Of a stretch of DNA of 64,000 bases, positions 10,077 to 22,496 are shown piece by piece. The position numbers were made by a program, and so were the translations under genes. Each line of letters begins with the position of its first letter. The first letter of the stretch is position 1. Under the pieces are notes generated by a model. The model did no database searches and was not told the origin of the DNA. It was given only the letters and a program-made list of their open reading frames with translations. This DNA comes from Adiantum capillus-veneris (taxonomy: Eukaryota; Streptophyta; Polypodiopsida; Polypodiales; Pteridaceae), in assembly GCA_014529385.2 (NCBI GenBank), contig CM043964.1, positions 130,726,920 through 130,790,919 of the forward strand, written 5' to 3'.

Positions 10077-12320
10077 TGTTTTTGCAAAAAAACGAGGCTT
10101 TACCTTCTTCATTACCTAATCTCTTCAAGAAAAAATCCCTTCATCTGTAAATCGGGAAATCACCAAAGACATAAAAACCATGATACAAGGATTAACAACA
10201 TTGGCTACAAGGGGATAGACCTTAAAGGTGTAGGTGTACAAAAGATTGGATTGCAATACAGAACATGTGCCGTCATGCAACTTACGAAAAAGCTAAGTTT
10301 GAATCTGCTGCATGTGAAGCACGTTTTTGCCAAAGGGCTGCAAGGGGACAGGTGGACAGCCTCCATCTTCAAAGGCAGAACCCCACCAATGTGCTCAATA
10401 TTATATATGCAACCGGTAAGTCACCTGACAAGGTGGTAGAAATACGGCAACAATACTGAACTGAAGAGAAATATCAAACTTGAACAAGGCACGATAGCGT
10501 CGCCTAGTGTGTTACTTTTGGTGGAGTGGTTCAGATGGGTCTACTGACACATGGCCACCACTTGATGGCACACAGTTATCTTGCCTAGAGAGGAGGGAGT
10601 CTTGGGGAATATTGATCCAGAGATGCAAAGCAAGGCATTGCTTGCGAAGCTCATAGTACGTGATTGTTCCAAAGCCTTCGAAGCAATTTTTAAACCATGC
10701 TTGTTACGTTTCTCTATCACCCTTTATGTGCTGCGTGTTGAGGATTTGGATGGATATGCGTCCTGCTTTCATTCGACACCTTCCGTGTCATTTGGAGGAA
10801 CTTATTTGGAATGCATATGTGACAGATTCAAAGAGGCGACAACTAGGAGAGGACACACATTGATTGGGCTAGATGGAATGATGGTTTGGAAACCTCTTTA
10901 CGTTGTTGGTCAGAGGCTTCATTTGTTGGTGCAGAGGTCATTGGTGCTACCTATAGGATCCGTAGAGGGGTTGTTGCGCGTATGTGAGAGATTGATGTGG
11001 CTATTTGTGCTGGCAGGCATGGCCTCAGTGGGGGATAAACTGGTTTACCCCCTTATCAGGGATGGTGGGCATTTTTTCACCATCACTCTCGACACCCAAT
11101 TGTTGTGCAGCATGGGACACAGGTGTTTGACATTGCAGAGACTGGCCATCATGGCTATCACATCAGATTGGCTTTTTAAGGTGAGGTGTCTCTTGATCAA
11201 CGCCTAGATGTTCGTTGGAAGCCTGTTTGAGTGGTGGGCTCGTTGGGGAGACACTCTTGTGTTGACCTTGTTTTCACAACAGAGGAGGCATGGCTTTGGA
11301 GGTTTTGGATTTGGCAGGGATGACCACTGGCTTAGTTGGACTGGATCTTGGTGAGTGGTAGTAGACTTCTTTAGAAACTGATGGGGTCCCTCTTTCCTTT
11401 TTTGAGTACATTGTATCCCTTGGGAGGAGATCATCTTGAGGACACAACACCCTCCTCACCGTCCATGTTAGTCAAAGGTATGGTGCGATCTGTGCATCTC
11501 TCTGGCCTTTCAGAGATAGTTTTGGTCATGCATTTGGAGTATCAGGGTCAGCCACTAGATATGCTATTTCATGTGGCTAATAGTGCATGCAGGATTGCCT
11601 GTTGGCATTAGGACTGAGACTATTGTTCATGATCTGACTTGTACTCTGCAGCATGAGTCCTTGAGGCACAATTTTTGGGTTTATCCGTATGCTCAGATGG
11701 TGCGGAGGGTGGTATGTTGTTTTCTGATCAGAGTGGGTGTTCATGATGGGTTTGTGAGGTGGCGACCAGTTGAACGGCGTTTGCTGTTTGTAGGGTCACA
11801 CACTCTTTTTCAGGGCTCTCTGACAGATTTAGTCTTCATGCTTACATCAGTGGGGTATACTCTACAGATGGTTCTAGATATTGTCCATCAGTCGGACTTC
11901 TCTAAGAGGGATGTTGTTTTTACTACGATCGGTAGCATCACTTTATGGATCATGTGGAAGGCTGGACTCATAGTCTTCCCCGACATTGACCACTTTGACA
12001 GCTATTTGTACTAAGCTGCTAAATACGGTTTGCAGCCAGTGGGATACTTCAACAGTATCCTCCAGGGCAACGGAGAGGTGTAGATACTCTTTCCTCAAAA
12101 CATGGGCGATTTCTTCACTCCTTTTGAGTCTAGACCATGAACACCTCACATGGCACTACGCACCCAATGGTTTATTTTGCATTCTTCATACTTGCCACCT
12201 TGATGTACACACAACACTGTACTCCCTGTCTTGTATATCCTCGGGTTGATAGGCCTTTGAGCATCACCAGTGTTCTATTTGTACACAGTATATAGCCCCT
12301 TGTGCCAAAAAAAAAAAACA
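10077..12320 (+). mobile_element. Poly(A)-tailed L1-like LINE, degenerate copy 1
   Basis: The region begins directly after the tail of LINE A. The part to 10460 encodes fragments (KFESAACEARFCQRA, GDRWTASIFK in another frame) that could be the linker between endonuclease and reverse transcriptase of an L1-like LINE; this assignment is weak. From 10505 the sequence reads GSDG.., then NIDPEMQSKALLAKLIVR, shared with copies 2 and 3. The C-terminal SITLWIMWKAG resembles LTLWFIWRAQ of copy 3. It ends in A12 (12309-12320) after a 3' UTR. The reverse transcriptase core is missing, so the copy is internally deleted. Confidence 0.55.
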
Positions 12321-14679
12321 TTGAGTGGCGGAGTTCCATTTCTAGAAGCAGTGCCCCCTCAAGTAGGTGCCTCTTGGGGTATTCCTTTGTTCCATAGACC
12401 GAAGCTGAAGTACACATCCACAGATTCGCAGCCTCATGCTGTAATGGCACCCTAGTCTCTCTTTTATAGGCATGGGTCCGAAAGCATGAAAGTGACTTCA
12501 AAAATCCTGCTATTACTACAAGTGTCAAAAATATCAAAGTCAACAACTTTTTGGAAAAAAAATGGTGCCCCAAAAAGCTCTTGAAAGGCCAAATGTCGCC
12601 AAAAGCCCTAAAGGTAGACCAAAGCTTCATGCCAGCCATCTGTATAGTTTGCCATGCTAGCACCTTGCCACGTCTGTGGTCCACAGAGGCCACACCATCG
12701 CCCATCTGTACAAGCATGCAATTTGCCTCGCGAAATCTTGAGCCTTTTCTGTATTTTTGCTTCTCAAGTTCTCTTCCAGTCCGGCTTGGCTCTTCCTCCT
12801 CTCTCCCGGTTTGGTGCTAGCATGCCACACTATCACTTTGTGACATATATACCCCCCCCCCCCCCGTTAGAGTTCAGGCATCTCTCTTGGTTCATCCAAT
12901 CGGTCCCAGTTTCTCCCAGGGACAGGTGTTAGGGAGTGAGGCTGTTTTGTGGCTATGCGAGGCCAGTGTAAGGTAAGTCTCTCATCTCGGGTTGTGTCTA
13001 GCCATGTTTAGCTCAGGTTTTAGCTTGGTTTCATGGCCATGTAGGCTTCTATTCCCCCTAGACATGTCTCTCTGCTTTCCTAGGACCCTATGGGCCACTT
13101 CCTGTATTTTTCCCCCCTATTTATGGGATATTTACCACTGTAACATGGAATGGGCGGAACGGCTGCTTTCCGTATCAAAACGGCGTTCCAGCCGGCCGAA
13201 TCTGGCAAAACGGGGTCGGGAACTGATATGTGCTCCAGATGCGGCACCTAACAGCGGAACGGGGGGAACAGGCTGGAACGGCCGGGGGGAACGACGGGTG
13301 GCAAATTTGAATTTTAAAAACGGGCGACAATTTTCAAATTTTGAAAACGGGCGGGCGCCAGACCTTTTGGGGGCTGTTCACATTTAAGCTTGCAAGACTC
13401 CTTGGGGGGGGGTTGTCTTTTTCTCTATAAGCTCACCCTCACCCCTCACACTTTCATATCCCTCACTCTCAAGCTTGAGCCTTGAAGCCACTCTCTCGCC
13501 CTCCCTCTCAAGCTTGAAGCGCCGAGCAGTAAGCCACTCTCACTCTCACCCTCTCTCTCAAGCTTGAAGCCACAAGTTCTCACGCTCCATCCCTCTCGCA
13601 AGCTCTCAAGCTTCATCCCTCTCACAAGCTCGCAAGCTACCTATTGACATGTCATTCTACAAAGATGACTTCCGTATGTTGGCACATGAAGTCCTCATCT
13701 GAAGGCCATGTATACCTCCCACATAGTACGAGGCTGGTGCTTGGACAGTTGGTTGTCCAACCAGAATCAAGTATGAGTGTGTGATTGATACATGTATATA
13801 ATCACATGTAGGACAGGGAGGGGGACTAGGCATGGAGCTCAAACATAACGTACCTGTACAAGGGTTAAGCACAACATGATCAAGGCAGCCCTCATTAGCT
13901 CCATTCTACAGAAATTGGTGGGCTTAGTACTGTATATCTAGGAGCCCTCTGGACATATGGATGTGCAAGATCAGGGTGCTGCTGCCGTCTCTCCTGGAGG
14001 CGTTGCTCGCGTGTTGTCATCAGTTTTGGATCTCTTGCCAGGTATGTGTGAGGATCTATATCCGGCAGCCCTCGATCTCTTCCAGGCTCTCGTTTGCTCT
14101 GCCCTTCTAAGGGTAAGCCCTTGTTCCCTGACAACCCCTCTGGAAGGTGTTGTCTCAACTTACTGGAAGAACTCGGGGAGCTGTATCTGTCTGGGAATGG
14201 TCTCTCACAACCGTCCCGTAGAACACTTGATCTCCATGCTGCTGCTCTTTAAAGAGTTTAATTGTCTCTGGTTCTGAGACATCATGATTGGCTCAACTGA
14301 GGTATCTGCTCATCCAAACAGAGTGGAGTATCTGGCCTCACTCTCTACCTCCTCTACGTAATCTACACAATCTGGCCGCCTGTGGAATGCTTGCTGTCCA
14401 ACCACCCTCATTCTGTAGTGGCGGGACAATACTAGGGATACAATAAGTGGCATATGGTTTTGTCTCAGACAATAGGGGATACAATGCACATCCATCCACC
14501 TCCCCCCCCCTTTCTTCCTCAAAAGTACAAACACCTCTGTTCTCCCCTTTTTCCCCCATTGTCTTGTTTTAATCTTCTGTTGGACATACTCAGCTGAAGT
14601 GTGCATGTTCATTGATGCATATGCATACTATATAATTTGAAGCTTGCCAGTTGAGAGTCTTCCTGTTTTCTTGCAACAG
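12321..14679. other. Intron sequence, no gene recognised
   Basis: No protein family was recognised in 2.3 kb. Structured stretches are a poly-C run (about 12851-12864), a cluster of GGAACGG-like motifs (13145-13290), and a C/T-rich block (13440-13640) in which TCAAGCTTGA-type palindromes and CTTGAAGCC recur every 20-60 bases. These could be the 5' end of another mobile element. Open frames at 13957-14277 and 14310-14612 have no recognisable features. The last bases are the UPL7 acceptor TTGCAACAG. Confidence 0.4.
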
Positions 14680-14949
14680 GGTACAAATTTTTCGTGAGTT
14701 TGTTCGATCTGATAAAATGGCCAGGAAAATGGTCATGGGACCAGGCCCTGCATCTATCACAGTGGCTGTAAGAAGAGATCATCTAGTTGAAGATGCTTTT
14801 GCACAATTAAATGTGTTGGGATCAAGTTTAAAATCTGGAATCAATGTCTCGTTTGTGAATGAGCTTGGTCTTTCAGAAGCTGGTCTGGATTATGGGGGCC
14901 TATTCAAAGAATTTTTAACAGATCTAGCAAAAGCAGCATTCGACCCAGG
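14680..14949 (+). CDS. UPL7: UPL7 exon (HECT N-lobe start)
   Basis: After TTGCAACAG the exon reads [17 protein letters not shown], then the HECT signature [18 protein letters not shown] followed by [17 protein letters not shown]. The G-x-DYGG-x-xxEF pattern is typical of the HECT N-lobe. The exon ends with two bases of a Gly codon before GTGAAT. It lies 10 kb from the previous exon across a transposon-filled intron, and the reading frame is preserved across that gap. Confidence 0.9.
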
Positions 14950-15186
14950 GTGAATCACCTGTTACCAATTCTGTAAACTTATGGTGGTTTTTGTCGTCTT
15001 CTCTTATTTGATGTTGTTTTCGTGGCAAATGTGGTGGTTTGCATCATATTCTCAGTGTAGTCTGCTAGATTTGCATAGAGTGGTGGCATGACCTTTTGGT
15101 CTTTTGTCCTTCAACATTTGAAATTCATGATTGAGGGCAAGATTTATGACTGCAGCTATTTTTGTGATTTGTTCTGTTTGCTGCAG

Positions 15187-15439
15187 ATATGGCTTGTTTG
15201 CACAGAGAGAAACAGATGAGGGCCTCCTTTTTCCACATGCCGCAGCTGGAAAGCTGCAACATGGTCTGCAGATGCTTGAATTTTTGGGCCGCATAGTGGG
15301 AAAAGCCATCTATGAAGGCATACTATTAGATTTCTCATTTTCACACGTTTTTATTTGGAAATTGCTTGGTCGCTACGTTTTCTTTGATGAGCTTTCAGCG
15401 CTTGACCCAGAGCTCCATCAAAATCTAATGTATCTTAAG
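15187..15439 (+). CDS. UPL7: UPL7 exon (HECT N-lobe, E2-binding region)
   Basis: The acceptor TGCTGCAG precedes A, which completes the Gly codon, then [17 protein letters not shown]. The segment [20 protein letters not shown] and the following [14 protein letters not shown] are conserved HECT N-lobe sequence. The exon ends NLMYLK at AAG/GTGAGG in phase 0. The next intron is 11.8 kb. There is no stop or frameshift. Confidence 0.9.
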
Positions 15440-15778
15440 GTGAGGACCTCCTTTAATGCTTCTGATAAATTGAAGACATACTTTGTGTTTGTCTCTATTG
15501 TTGAACAGTAAAAGATCTACAAGGAAAATTTGTTGCTATGAGTAAAAAGAGCTCCTAGTTATTTGAAACCAAGACTAGCGATGAACTGTGAACTTGAAAC
15601 ACTTCACACTTAAACTCTAAGACGATACAGAAGAAGGGGAGTTTCCCTTCAAAGAGTGTTGGCACCTCAACTAGGCGCCCGTAGCGGTGTATATCGACGA
15701 ATTGTCAGTCACAACTGTCCTATGTGATCCCTGTCACATGATCAGGTACAATGTGAGCGCTACCTCCAACATAAAAAT

Positions 15779-16160
15779 GCTACGTTAGCCGTGTCCGTAC
15801 GCTGTCATGTTAGCAGTCCGTTACACAGCTGCCACGTTCTTAGTCCAGAAACAGACCCACAAATCGTGGTGTGATTTTTTGGTGCTGCTCTTGGACTTGG
15901 CCTTTTAGGTTGGCATCTGGTTTGTTCTTCTGGCTATGTCAAAACGCAACTCACTTCATCTGTTATTTACAAATGCGCACCAAAAGAACATTAAAAATCA
16001 TTACAACTGCGCCCTGAAAGAAATCTCTAGTGTAAAAAGTACTACATTAGTTTGACCGTATGCTGCCACATTAGCAGTCCGTACACAACTACCATGTGGT
16101 CAGTCCGTACATAGTCCCGCAAATCGTGGCGTGATTTTTGTTGCTTTCGGACTTGGTCAT
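15779..16160 (+). repeat. Imperfect direct repeat of about 125 bp
   Basis: The blocks near 15779-15905 and 16036-16160 share order and sequence: GTTAGC/ATTAG, CCGTA(C/T)GCTG(T/C)CA, TTAGCAGTCCGT, CAGTCC..., CAAATCGTGG(T/C)GTGATTTTT, GGACTTGG. They are separated by about 130 unrelated bases. No protein is encoded. They could be diverged LTR or TIR-type ends of a small element in the UPL7 intron. Confidence 0.65.
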
Positions 16161-16164
16161 CTAG

Positions 16165-18220
16165 GGTCTCCTCCTGTCCATCAGGAGGAAGCTGTTACAT
16201 TGGAGCTCCGCACGACTTTCTCTGGCAGGCAGAGTTATAGTGGCCAACCAGGTGTTGTTGGCTACTATGTGGTACATCACATCTTGTTGGATCTTTTCGA
16301 GTTCTTGCATCAGCCAGGTAGAGAGGCTGATCACGAAGTTCCTTTGGTTAGGGCGCGACACTTAGATTGCCCAGCAGATCGCTCTTCTTTGTTCTCAGGG
16401 GGGGTTAGGGATCATAGATGCAGCACATCAGAACAGAGCCCTTCTTGGGAAGTTTGTTGTCAGAGGATTGCTTCCAGGGGAGGAGCCTTGGAAGGAGTTT
16501 TTGCTTTAGCGGCTTAGTGCTAGAGTGCCTTAGGCTGGATGCCCTTGGAGACCTTCGACCAGATGGATTTCACAGAGATGCACAGAGTTGGCATGAGCAG
16601 GAGACTGGAGGACCGTTTTGCTGTGAGTCTGGTCCGCTCCTGGGAGCATTTGAGGAGAGGCCTGGAGCAGCACAAGCCTACTTGCACGGAGGAGCGTCTG
16701 CGACAGCCCCTTGTTTGGAAGGAACCCCATGGTTAGCACTCAGAGAGGCCACTTGGTTGGTAGTAGGCCTCATGTTTCTTGGGGTCCCATGGCAGAAGGT
16801 CCAGCATGCACCTTAGGTGACTTGTTACAATTCTCAGGCTTGTCAAAGGAGCTTCAGAGCATCCAGCTACAGGGCATGAGAGGGGTGCAGAGCATGTGTC
16901 AGGCCATCACAGAGGCAGTCCCAGCGTGAGGACATCACAGAGGCAGTCCCAACTGAGTGGCTCACACCTCTCGAGTCAACAACGCCTAGATAGATGGGGG
17001 CCTTCACGCGACTGGAGGTCCTCGTCGCAGTTCGGGCTTGTTCAGAGACTGTACCTGCCCTATTTTTCGAGCTACAGGGTGAGGGTAGTTTACACTGAGT
17101 TTCAGTTGAGGCCCCACAGGTTGTAGAGTGCTGCTTTTAGAGGATCCGAGTTGTGGGCACCCGTGGGAGAAATTGTGTCATAGATCCTGACCCAGTAGCT
17201 CTTGAGCCTAGCCACTGGAGGCTGTGGGCTTGGGAGAGCTGCCCACTGGCACAAGTGCAGTGGGATCCTGGAGAGTGGTTTTGGCGGGACTCTTTCGCCT
17301 CAGCCGACCATCCAGGTGTCCCTTTGTTTTAGTACACTGTTCTACTGGGACATCACATACTGGCAGCACGGAAAGAGGCTCGTCCTGCTGTAGCACCTCA
17401 GTGACACGAGGAGGGTCTCACAGCAGAGTTCTTGTCAGATTTTTGGGTGAGGTTATGGGACGCCAGACAACCGCGGCGAGTCACTTTGTTTCAGTGGCTG
17501 GTTGCACATAGAGCTACAGCAGTGGGGAGCTGGCTTGTACGTAGTGGTCTCTCGGCAGCATGCGCAGCTTGTGGCCATCCTGTGGAGAGTTAGCGTCATT
17601 GTCTTTGGGAGTGTCCGATGGCACATCAGGTTTGGCTTCGTGTCCTTCGGCTGATGCCAGCTTTTTCCACAACACGACAGTACACTTGGGGGGAAGCTGC
17701 TTGGTCCACTCTCACGAGCCCGGCACTACAGTTTGAGCTATCCTCCACCAGCAAGATGATAGTGTTCCAGGGGGGTTGATCTACACTCCAGCCTGCTACA
17801 GAGCTTACTCCACAGGAGTGGTGCAGTGAGAGAGAGGAGTGTTGGGAGCTCATCTGTGGCCTGACACTCTTGGTTCATCTGGGGGGCCCACTGCTTTCGC
17901 ATCTTCGAGACTCGTGTACCACCAGCAGAGAGAGTTCGAGATCTTTGGCTAGAGCTGATCCATACTCTCAGGGGACGGTTCGAGAGACTCCAAGGAAGCT
18001 CCGACCACATTCGGGAGCATAGAGAGGCTTTCCTACGACTCTAGCGCCCTGGGCCTTTCTTCACCATGGTCTAGGGTGGGCTCAAATGGCACTACCGTCC
18101 ACCTTTGTGGCTTTTCCCTCCTCCCATCTCCTGATTTAGCCTCATTGGACATATGGTGTTTTTTCATTGGGAGAGTCTCCCCTTATGATTGCTGTAGACC
18201 TCTCTAGTAGAGGTGGTGGT
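16165..18220 (+). mobile_element. Poly(A)-tailed L1-like LINE, copy 2, 5' part
   Basis: Several frames recover LGIIDAAHQNRALLGKFVVR, GLLPGEEPWKEFLL, and later QPRRVTLFQWLVAHRAT with ECPMAHQVWLRVLRLMP, a zf-RVT-like C-terminus of plant L1 LINEs. It stops at 18220, where the Ty3 LTR starts. The missing 3' end and poly(A) resume at 26062. Many stops and frameshifts are present. Confidence 0.7.
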
Positions 18221-18724
18221 TGTCACAAAGTGATGACGTGGCGGACAGCAGAAACCCTAATTTCTGCCAGAAACCCTAATTTCCGGAAATCGCAGAGGCT
18301 AAAAAAGAAAAAAATAATAAAATTTTTGAAATGATGAGCGACGCGAATTTTGCTTTTTTTTTATAAAAAAAGAGAAAAAGACTCTCTAAGAGAGAGAGAG
18401 AACTGATGCTTCTTATTTTAAAAGCTTTTGGGGCTCTGCTTTTGGGCATCCCTTGTAACCTTTAAATTAGTGGTGAGGGCCTCACTTCTCAGAGCATCTG
18501 GACGCAGAGTCTGAGAGTGAAACCCTAACCGCTCTCTTGTACTTTGATGATTGATTAATACAAAAAGAAATACCGAAAGGGGCGCCAGTCTTTGGGGCCA
18601 ATATCTCTAGGCACGGAACTCCGTCGGGCCAGTCCAAATCTATTGTGATCTGTGAATTGTTTTGAAGTGGTTATTTGGTGCTGTCGCGGTTGATTCTTGA
18701 CTTGGAGTGTCCAAGTCTGTTACA
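18221..18724 (+). mobile_element. 5' LTR of the Ty3 element
   Basis: It starts TGTCACAAAGTGATGACG and ends AGTCTGTTACA. Near its start are two AAACCCTAA boxes. The shared motif AAATACCGAAAGGGGCGCC (about 18566-18584) is followed by CTTTGGGGCCAA. A purine-rich AGAGAGAGAG and a TTTATAAAAA precede them. It is nearly identical to the right LTR at 25554. Confidence 0.92.
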
Positions 18725-18725
18725 G

Positions 18726-18737
18726 TGGTATCAGAGC
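18726..18737 (+). other. Primer binding site (initiator tRNA-Met type)
   Basis: TGGTATCAGAGC, one base after the LTR, is the usual plant retrotransposon PBS complementary to the 3' end of initiator tRNA-Met. Confidence 0.95.
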
Positions 18738-18796
18738 ACAGCCGATTTCTCTTCTACGGGAAATCCGATCCCCGATTTTTTTTTTCCGCGGCACCT

Positions 18797-20361
18797 ATGG
18801 CTTCAGGCAATGATCAGTCGACTCCCTCTGCATCTGGAGATGCGGGCTGGGATCACAACGAAGATTCAGATAGAGAGTATGGCCCGCCTCGGCCTACTCA
18901 GGCGGAGCAAAGAGAGATGGAGCGTAGTCAATTGATTGGCGATGCAACAAAGATGATGCTCAATTTTGCCAAGGATCCGAAGATGGAAAAATATATGAAC
19001 CAGACCTCTTTAAGAGGTACAGACGGAGTGGCAGAGAACCACAACACCACTCCCGAAACCCGCTCTCAAGAAACCTTCTGCCTCCAAGAAATATACGGAG
19101 AAGGAACTGGAGAACGTGGTTGATGCACGGATTGCTCAGCTTTTCGACGTGCAAAGAAAGACAAAAAGCACGGCAAAAAGCAGAAGAAAGGTACTGACTT
19201 CCCGGGATATTTGGGTCATCAATCGACATTTGACAAGGCAAAGAAACTAAAGAAGCGCGTCAAGTTTGAAGGCCTACCCAGTTCTTCTTCTTCTTCTTCT
19301 TCTTACAGTTCTTCTAGCTCTTCAGACTCGAGCGAAGAAGACAGGAAAAGCAAAAAGCGAAGCCAGAAACAACGCTTCAGAAAGGGCAAGAAAAAGGCAA
19401 GGAAGTCTAAGTCTCGCCCAGTGAGTGACACTTCTACAGAGGACTCGTCTACGGACAGTTCAGACTCTGACAACGGAAACTTTTATGCGAACAAGAAGAA
19501 TTTTTCTAAAGCCAACCAGTATGACTTTCTCGAAGATAAAAGCAAGAAAGTCCGAGAGTTTAAGGAAGGTGGCCACTCAATCAAGTTTGATACTTTTCAA
19601 GATACTCAGATGCTTCGAAGGCTTTGTCTTTTATACAGCAGATTGACATCGCTTTCGCGGGAGGACGCTATTCAGAGCACTCCAAGATTCGGAGAGCTGC
19701 CTCTTATTTGAAGGGGAATGCTCGCACTTGGTGGTCCACGCTTCTATTAAACAAGACTGCGCCAGTTACATGGATGAAATTCAAGAGGCTTTTTATTTCT
19801 TCTTGGTTGACTCAAGAGTTTGAGCGAGATATACGAGTTGCTTGGAACCATCTCCGGATGACCAAGAGCGATACAGTGAATTCTTACTGTGAAAGATTCT
19901 GGAACTCTTTTCTACCCGCCTCTTCATTCAAGAAGATCTCATTCAGAGAACAGATTGAGCGGTTTACATTGGGTCTACCTACAAAGATCCGAGATCACTG
20001 CTTGGAACAAAAGTCAGCTTCTATTCAGGAGTTGATGAGTCATGCGAAGTGGGGCTTTGCCATTCACTCTGGCAATCTGACCTACCCCACAAATGAGGCC
20101 ATGACACAACGAGCCGAACAGACTTCTGGGAATGAAAGTAGAAAGAAAAAGAGCAACCCAGAGAAAAATGATGCACGACCTAAGGTTACTCCTGAGGAGA
20201 GAGCTCGCTTCATCAGAGAGGGGAAGTGCTTTGGATGCGGGGAACATGGACATATCTCCGCGAAGTTTCCTAAAAAGGCACAGAAAGAACAGAATGATAA
20301 AGACGACGACAGGTCTGAGAGTTCGAGAGCAGCTGAGGAATGTGGCAGAAAAGGTAGATAG
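18797..20361 (+). pseudogene. Ty3 element gag, frameshifted
   Basis: It starts MASGNDQSTPSASGDAGW. Basic and serine-rich stretches follow (SSSSSSSSYSSSSSSDSSEE near 19281-19340). The Gag core has NARTWWSTLL..., then the zinc knuckle CFGCGEHGHISAKF (20227-20268), in which the last ligand is F instead of C. At least two frameshifts (near 19125 and 19650) split it. Gag would package the element RNA. Confidence 0.8.
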
Positions 20362-22496
20362 AAAAGCAGAACTGGTACCACATGGCGCTAGACTTGCACC
20401 GAATCAAATGAATGAAAGTACAAACTTTGCCGCTTTTTGGGACAAAGTGAAGGATCAAGAAGCTCTTTTGAAGGAGCCAAGGCCAACTTCTTTTCACTTG
20501 AAATTGGCGGCTCGATTTGGAATTACGCCCAACAGACTGACGCCACAGGCGGAGGTAGTTCGACTGGCACCCGGAGGGGATGTTGCCATTACACCGAGCA
20601 TTGGCAAACTTCGTTTGCAATGACAGGGGTGTTTAGGGCACGCGAGTGACGTTCTACTCAGGATCCCTTGGTACCACAAGAACTACGCCGTGGTTGACTA
20701 CCGGGCCGAGAAAGCGACTTTGATAAATGAAGGCTTAGAGATTGTACCTGATGAACTTCAGTTTCTTACTCATTCTTTTGGAAGAGAACTGAACGATGGA
20801 TAAAGGTTGAATATGTTTTGACCCGATCAAAAGAACGCCAAGATTTTTCTCCACACTCATGCCGATTGCTTTTCAGAGGGCCTGAAGATCAAACCATTGA
20901 TCTGATACCTGGAAGCACGCCACCGAATCAGCCACCTTATCGTGTGAGCCGAGTACAGAATGAAAAGATTATGAACCTAGTGAAAGACCTCTTGGAAAAG
21001 GGTCTTGTCTAGCCTAGTACTTCACCGTATGGCTCTTTAGTGTTGTTGGTTTTGCAGAAAGACGGATCTTGGAGAATGTGCATCGATTATAGCGCTCTCA
21101 ACAAAATCACCATCAAGAACAGATTTCCGATTCCTAGGATCGATGATATACTTGACAGGTTACATGGATCCTCGTGCTTTAGTAGGATTGACTTGAAGAG
21201 TGGATATCATTAGATCAGGATAGCGCCAAGAGATGTCTACAAGACAGCTTTTTGGACGACTTTTGGGTTATTTGAGTTTTTGGTGATGCCTTTTGGCTTA
21301 ACCAATGCTCCTGCGACATTTAACCGGATGATGGACAGGATTTTTCGAGAGTACAGGCTATTTGTTGGCACTTTCTTTGACGACATCATTTTTTTCTCCA
21401 AGAATGAGGCAGAACACAGAGATCATCTGCTTCAAGTCTTTCAGGCATTACGAGATCACACGTTAGTGATTAATGCAAAGAAAAGTGAATTTTTCCTACC
21501 AGAGATACACTTTTTGGGACACATTGTGTCAGCAGCAGGAGTGCAAATGGACACGGCCAAGATAGAGACTATTCGTGATTGGCCCGATTTGAGGAATGTC
21601 CATGAAGTTAGAAGCTTCTTGGGACTGTGTTCGTAGTACAGGCGGTTCATACGAAAGTTTGCACAGGTTGCTTCCCCTTTGCATACCTTGACACAGAAAG
21701 GAGTACCTTTTTCGTGGGGACCCACAGAGGTGACTGCCTTTCGGACATTGAAAGAGAAATTGACTACGGGACTTATTTTGACTTTGCCGGACTTGCAGAA
21801 GTCATTTGAAGTATATTGTGATGCTTGTGGTCGTAGTCTGGGTGCGGTCTTGATGCAAGAAGGCCATGTCATAGCTTACGAGAGCCGTTTGTTCTCTAGG
21901 CCGGAGATGACAGCACAGATCTATGAGAAAGAGCTTTTGGCGGTTATCCACGCTCTTACTCAGTGGCGGCATTACCTACTCGGAGCGGATTTTACTGTCT
22001 TTATAGACCATCAGAGTTTGCGCTACTTCTTGTCACAGAAGCAGCTTTCGGAAAAGCAAATACCGTGGGCGAACATCTTGTCACAGTTCCACTTCCAGAT
22101 TGTCCATGTGAGGGACAGAAGAATGTGGTGGCAGATACTTTGTCTCGGAAACCGTTGGTTCTAGCTATTTCCGCGATACATCATAGGAGCTTCGAGGATA
22201 TGGTCGATCAGTATGCCACAGATACAGATTTTGCAGATATTTTCACACGGATACGGGATGGGGAGACAGTAGCTGGATACTCCCTTCGGGAAGGCTACTT
22301 GATGAAAAAGACTATGTTGTGCGTTACACAGCCGTTGAGGGAAAAGGTTATGACTGAATTCCACTGTCCACCTTTTACGGGTCACCGTGGCATTGCTACC
22401 ACCATGAAGGGGGTAGAGAAATACTTCTTTGGGCCGAGACTCAAAAAGGATGTGGAAGAGTTTGTGCGCAGTTGCTTGGTATGCCAGAAGGTCAAG
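20362..22496 (+). pseudogene. Ty3 element pol: RT, RNase H, integrase N-terminus, broken
   Basis: Reverse transcriptase motifs are [23 protein letters not shown] and FFDDIIFFS (about 21380). RNase H has EVYCDACGRSLGAVLMQ and TVFIDHQSLRYFLS. The integrase zinc region has H..H and CLVC (about 22360-22490). Stops at 21012 (GLV*PSTSPY) and 21212 (GYH*IR) both sit where CAG (Gln) is expected. The frame ends at the solo LTR target TCAAG (22492-22496). Confidence 0.85.

Noticed and set aside
10265-10459. A captured host gene fragment after LINE A
   Set aside because: The frame looks protein-like (ESAACEARFCQRA), but position and neighbouring LINE motifs fit the linker of an L1-like LINE better. No host family was recognised.
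13957-14277. Possible small gene in the UPL7 intron
   Set aside because: No domain, no repeat elsewhere and no sign of coding bias; left as unassigned intron.
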